Shown in pieces: positions 61,441 to 64,000 of a stretch of DNA of 64,000 bases. Positions within the stretch are counted from its first letter, which is position 1, and every line of letters starts with the position of its first letter. The translations under genes were made by a program, and so were the position numbers. The stretch comes from Leptolyngbya sp. SIO1E4. GTDB taxonomy: Bacteria > Cyanobacteriota > Cyanobacteriia > Phormidesmidales > Phormidesmidaceae. The notes beneath the pieces were generated by a model. The model ran no database searches, had not been told where the DNA came from, and saw nothing but the letters and a program-made list of their open reading frames with translations. The stretch spans positions 1,562,001 through 1,626,000 of the forward strand of contig JAAHFU020000002.1 of the NCBI GenBank assembly GCA_010672825.2. Direction: 5' to 3'.

Positions 61441-61689
61441 GGAGGGGTATTTTCGATGGACTGTCAGTGTGACCCGTACGATCAATAAGCTTCATAAAGA
61501 CTTTACGAGAAAGCGCTAAGACTTTATGGAGGTTCTTGAAGGTTGTCCTTAGGATATAGGTGTTAGCCCGGATACCATTTCTCAGTTCGTTGCTGTCTGG
61601 TCTACCTATAACGCTTACCTGTTTGCAGGGAAGGATGATTTGTTAGAGTTTCTACTGTATCGTCCCCATTGAGCTTCAAGCTAACAATT

Positions 61690-63306
61690 ATGAGTCGTCA
61701 CTTATTCATAAATCGCTATCAATGGATTGGCATCGCAGGGTTGCTGTGGAGTCTCATTGGTGCGATCGCACCTGTGTCTGTTCAGGCACAGGTTCCTTTG
61801 ACACGAGCCGATGTAGAGTCGCTGGAAAACCGTGTTGAGGTCATGCTGCGCGGTCAGGCTGCGCGCTCAGCCAGACTGTCGGATTGGTTAGGGGTGGGTG
61901 ATACCCTGCGTACAGCTGCGTCTTCCCGAGCTGAGTTGCGTTTTAACGATGGTTCTCTAGCCAGAGTTGGCGAACGAGCAACCTTTCGGTTTCTCCCTGA
62001 CACTCGAACCTTTCGCCTCTCTAACGGAACGGTTTTGTTCCTGATTCCACCGGGTAGGGGGCCGAGTACGATTCAGACCCCTAGTGCTGTAACCGGTATT
62101 CAAGGAACGGCATTAGTTGTCCGCCACATTCCTTTCCCTGAATCGACAGATTCTACCCAGCCCATCAATTGGGAGCAAGGTCAAAATACTGAAGCGCTCT
62201 CTGAGTGTGACGCCCATGGGCAACCCATAGCGGCTGATAGCGCCGACAATCTGCCTGCTTCTTTGGCTGGGTGTGGCGCTGCTGTTGACCCCGGTGACGG
62301 TGCGATCGCAGAAGCTCCGGGTCGCACCATTGTGATGGTGCTGACGGATAATCCGAATGGCCCGGTTGAGGTGACGACCCCTGACGGGCAAACGGAAGCC
62401 CTTGCAGCAGGGTACATGGCGGTTATCGAAGAAAACGCCATTCAAGTTTTGGAGTTTGATTTAGAGCTTTTCTATCAAACCAGTCCCTTAGTAGACGGGC
62501 TCAATTTAGATGACTCGAATGCTGAGGATATCGGTTCACCGACGGATCCGGTGCGTCAAGAGACCTTAGATGGTCTAGAGTCTCAACGTGATTTTGTGGG
62601 CGGATATCTCCTCGATCCCGCGATCTTAAGTTCTGAAACCCGTCTGTCTCCGACAACAAATTGGCTGGTTCCACCGACTGCGTTAGACCCTCTATTGCCG
62701 ACTGATCCGGTATCTGGTCGCAGACCTTCTGGTGAAACCCCCTCCAGACCCATTGATGGCTCTCCCGTAGTGGTAGAGCCAGGGGGAACCCCCTCCACGG
62801 CTGTCCCCCCTGGGTTGATAAATCCAGGAACGAGTGTACCGCAGCCAAACCAACCGAATCCGCCGGGGCCGCCGAACCCTGGGCCGAATCCGCCAAATCC
62901 TCCTGGGCAGCCAAACCCAGTTAATCCTCCTGGGCAGCCAAATCCAGTTAATCCTCCTGGGCAGCCAAACCCGGTTAATCCCCCTGGGCAGCCAAACCCG
63001 GTTAATCCCCCTGGGCAGCCGAATCCAGTTAACCCACCTAATCCAGCAGGGCCAGCGAATCCAGTTAACCCGCCTAATCCAGCAGGGCCAGCGAATCCAG
63101 CAGGTCAGCCGAACCCAGTTAACCAACCTAATCCAGTAGGTCAGCCGAACCCTCTCCCGGCAACGAATTTTGAGGTTAATCCAGCGGGGCAGGCAAACCC
63201 GATTACACCCGCACCGAACAACACCCCGGCTGATGTGAATACGACCGGCATTGGCGACATCAACCCACCTGGTGTTATTCCGGTGGCCCCAGAAAATAAT
63301 CAATAG
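61690..63306 (+). CDS. FecR domain protein, paralogue 2, with proline-rich tail
   Basis: The ATG at 61690 (MSRHLFINRYQWIGIAGLL) starts a signal peptide cut after VQA. The FecR domain (LGVGDTLRTAASSRAELRFNDGSLARVGERATFRFL) closely matches paralogue 1. There is an insertion with two Cys (ALSECDAHG and LAGCGAAV) that paralogue 1 lacks. The C-terminal ~170 residues are Pro/Asn/Gly-rich, with the nonamer PGQPNPVNP repeated about five times (62900-63030). The tail looks like a wall-spanning spacer. Both paralogues end in low-complexity tails of different sequence. Confidence 0.85.
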   Translation: MSRHLFINRYQWIGIAGLLWSLIGAIAPVSVQAQVPLTRADVESLENRVEVMLRGQAARSARLSDWLGVGDTLRTAASSRAELRFNDGSLARVGERATFRFLPDTRTFRLSNGTVLFLIPPGRGPSTIQTPSAVTGIQGTALVVRHIPFPESTDSTQPINWEQGQNTEALSECDAHGQPIAADSADNLPASLAGCGAAVDPGDGAIAEAPGRTIVMVLTDNPNGPVEVTTPDGQTEALAAGYMAVIEENAIQVLEFDLELFYQTSPLVDGLNLDDSNAEDIGSPTDPVRQETLDGLESQRDFVGGYLLDPAILSSETRLSPTTNWLVPPTALDPLLPTDPVSGRRPSGETPSRPIDGSPVVVEPGGTPSTAVPPGLINPGTSVPQPNQPNPPGPPNPGPNPPNPPGQPNPVNPPGQPNPVNPPGQPNPVNPPGQPNPVNPPGQPNPVNPPNPAGPANPVNPPNPAGPANPAGQPNPVNQPNPVGQPNPLPATNFEVNPAGQANPITPAPNNTPADVNTTGIGDINPPGVIPVAPENNQ

Positions 63307-63380
63307 AGCCTGACTGGGGGACTCGTTGAGTCTACGGCGCTTGGTTGTGGGCTTTACGCTGACGGTATTTGTTGCTGATG

Positions 63381-63414
63381 TTTGTAGAGGTGCTCATTTG
63401 AACATCTCTACAAA
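63381..63414. terminator. Convergent-gene hairpin
   Basis: TTTGTAGAGGTG (63381-63392) pairs with CATCTCTACAAA (63403-63414), one G-U pair. It lies between the second FecR gene and the cyclase gene and can serve both. Confidence 0.65.
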
Positions 63415-63438
63415 AGCCTCTTTACCAAGTTTTGGGGA

Positions 63439-63999
63439 TTAGGGCTTTGCACCAAGGACTCGATGAACGTTGACGGTGGCTTGTCTGCCCTTAAGGGTAA
63501 GGTTGCCCCAAGACTCTACCTGAAAGTGTCCCCGAAGATGGAGTAAGGTCTCTTGACCAATCAGAACACGGCAGGCTGTGGGTTGCCGACTCTTATCAAA
63601 GCTCTCCAGGCGGGAGGCAATGTTGACGCTGTCGCCGATGATGCCATATTCCATACGGTGATGCCCTCCCAGGCTACCGACAACAACTGGCCCAGTGAAA
63701 ATGCCGACTCGCATCTTGAGGAGTGGTAAAGCCTCGGTTTGGCGGTGTTGATTAATAGCGGCTAACCGTGCTTCCATGCGTAAGGCACAACACACGGCAG
63801 CCTGGGCATCTTGGTCAATCTCTTCAACGGTGTTACTCGCGATGGGGACACCAAAGACTGCCAGCAGGCCATCCCCCGTAAATTTATTGACAATGCCGTG
63901 GTGAGCCTGAATCTCCTCTGTCATGGCTTCTAAGTATTCATTGAGCCACTCTAGTAATTGTTCGGGCGGGGTTACTTCTGCGAGGCTACTAAAGCCTTT
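63439..63999 (-). CDS. Class III adenylate/guanylate cyclase, C-terminal part (5' end outside window)
   Basis: The frame runs in from the window edge (FSSLAEVTPPEQLLEWLNEYLEAM), so the ATG at 63924 is internal. The class III cyclase core is present: HGIVNKFTGDGLLAVFG, with the metal-binding Asp, and then MRVGIFTGPVVVGSLGGHHRMEYGIIGDSVNIASRLES. The end, FQVESWGNLTLKGRQATVNVHRVLG, is the usual closing domain segment. Such cyclases in cyanobacteria often carry N-terminal CHASE2 or GAF domains, but that part is outside the window. It is convergent with the second FecR gene. Confidence 0.93.
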   Translation of the reverse strand, partial: KGFSSLAEVTPPEQLLEWLNEYLEAMTEEIQAHHGIVNKFTGDGLLAVFGVPIASNTVEEIDQDAQAAVCCALRMEARLAAINQHRQTEALPLLKMRVGIFTGPVVVGSLGGHHRMEYGIIGDSVNIASRLESFDKSRQPTACRVLIGQETLLHLRGHFQVESWGNLTLKGRQATVNVHRVLGAKP

Positions 64000-64000
64000 G

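Overview
The window reads as a piece of a cyanobacterial chromosome. The evidence is a psbK gene for photosystem II, a GUN4 domain fragment, many GCGATCGC (HIP1) octamers inside genes, the efp-accB and tgt-psbK pairs, and several small proteins typical of cyanobacteria (DUF2854 and others). I cannot name the genus; a filamentous Leptolyngbya-like organism is only a guess. Most of the window is housekeeping DNA broken up by repeat-rich intergenic spacers.

Layout. 1-5.5 kb: end of a GUN4 protein, a GAF protein with a degenerate histidine-kinase core, mutL, and a membrane-protein remnant. 5.5-10.2 kb: a four-gene polar amino-acid ABC transporter operon (aapJQMP / natFGH-bgtA type) with hairpins between its genes. 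10.6-20 kb: small conserved genes, a possible small RNA, a fusion of a deoxyribosyltransferase/TIR-like domain with a macro domain, ybaK, coaE-hemD, a DUF2157-type membrane protein behind two FNR-type palindromes, and the Crp/Fnr regulator that may bind them. 20-25 kb: a GTPase, a ferredoxin, DUF2854, and a BMP-type ABC permease coupled to an allophanate-hydrolase-like protein. 26.2-34 kb: a lasso-peptide gene cluster in the order B1, B2, C, precursor, HPr-kinase-like, ABC exporter, nucleotidyltransferase. 34-44 kb: formamidase, a large membrane nSTAND1-type NTPase, a Uma2 protein, a ligase-associated exonuclease, accB, efp, a lumenal cyclophilin and thiL. 44-53 kb: an NtcA-like regulator, leuC, a PEP-CTERM protein, trmH-fkbM, infC and cysS. 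53-64 kb: cobS, tgt, psbK, tRNA-Arg(CCG), cobO, a ChaN-like protein, an outer-membrane barrel, two tandem FecR paralogues, and the 3' part of a class III nucleotidyl cyclase.

Main discoveries. (1) The lasso-peptide cluster has a 53-residue precursor not covered by any long open frame. It ends in serine and sits beside an HPr-kinase-like gene and a nucleotidyltransferase gene, which suggests a phosphorylated and further modified tail. (2) A 96-bp interspersed repeat with TATAG...CTATA ends and a G-quadruplex-type core occurs about eleven times, six of them exactly 96 bp. (3) A 166-bp non-autonomous element has ends resembling Tn5/IS4-family ends and a perfect 11-bp target duplication. (4) A regulator with FNR-type recognition residues lies next to two perfect FNR-consensus palindromes. 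(5) A single protein joins a putative base-glycosidic-bond enzyme domain to an ADP-ribose-binding macro domain. (6) infC appears to start with the rare codon ATT.
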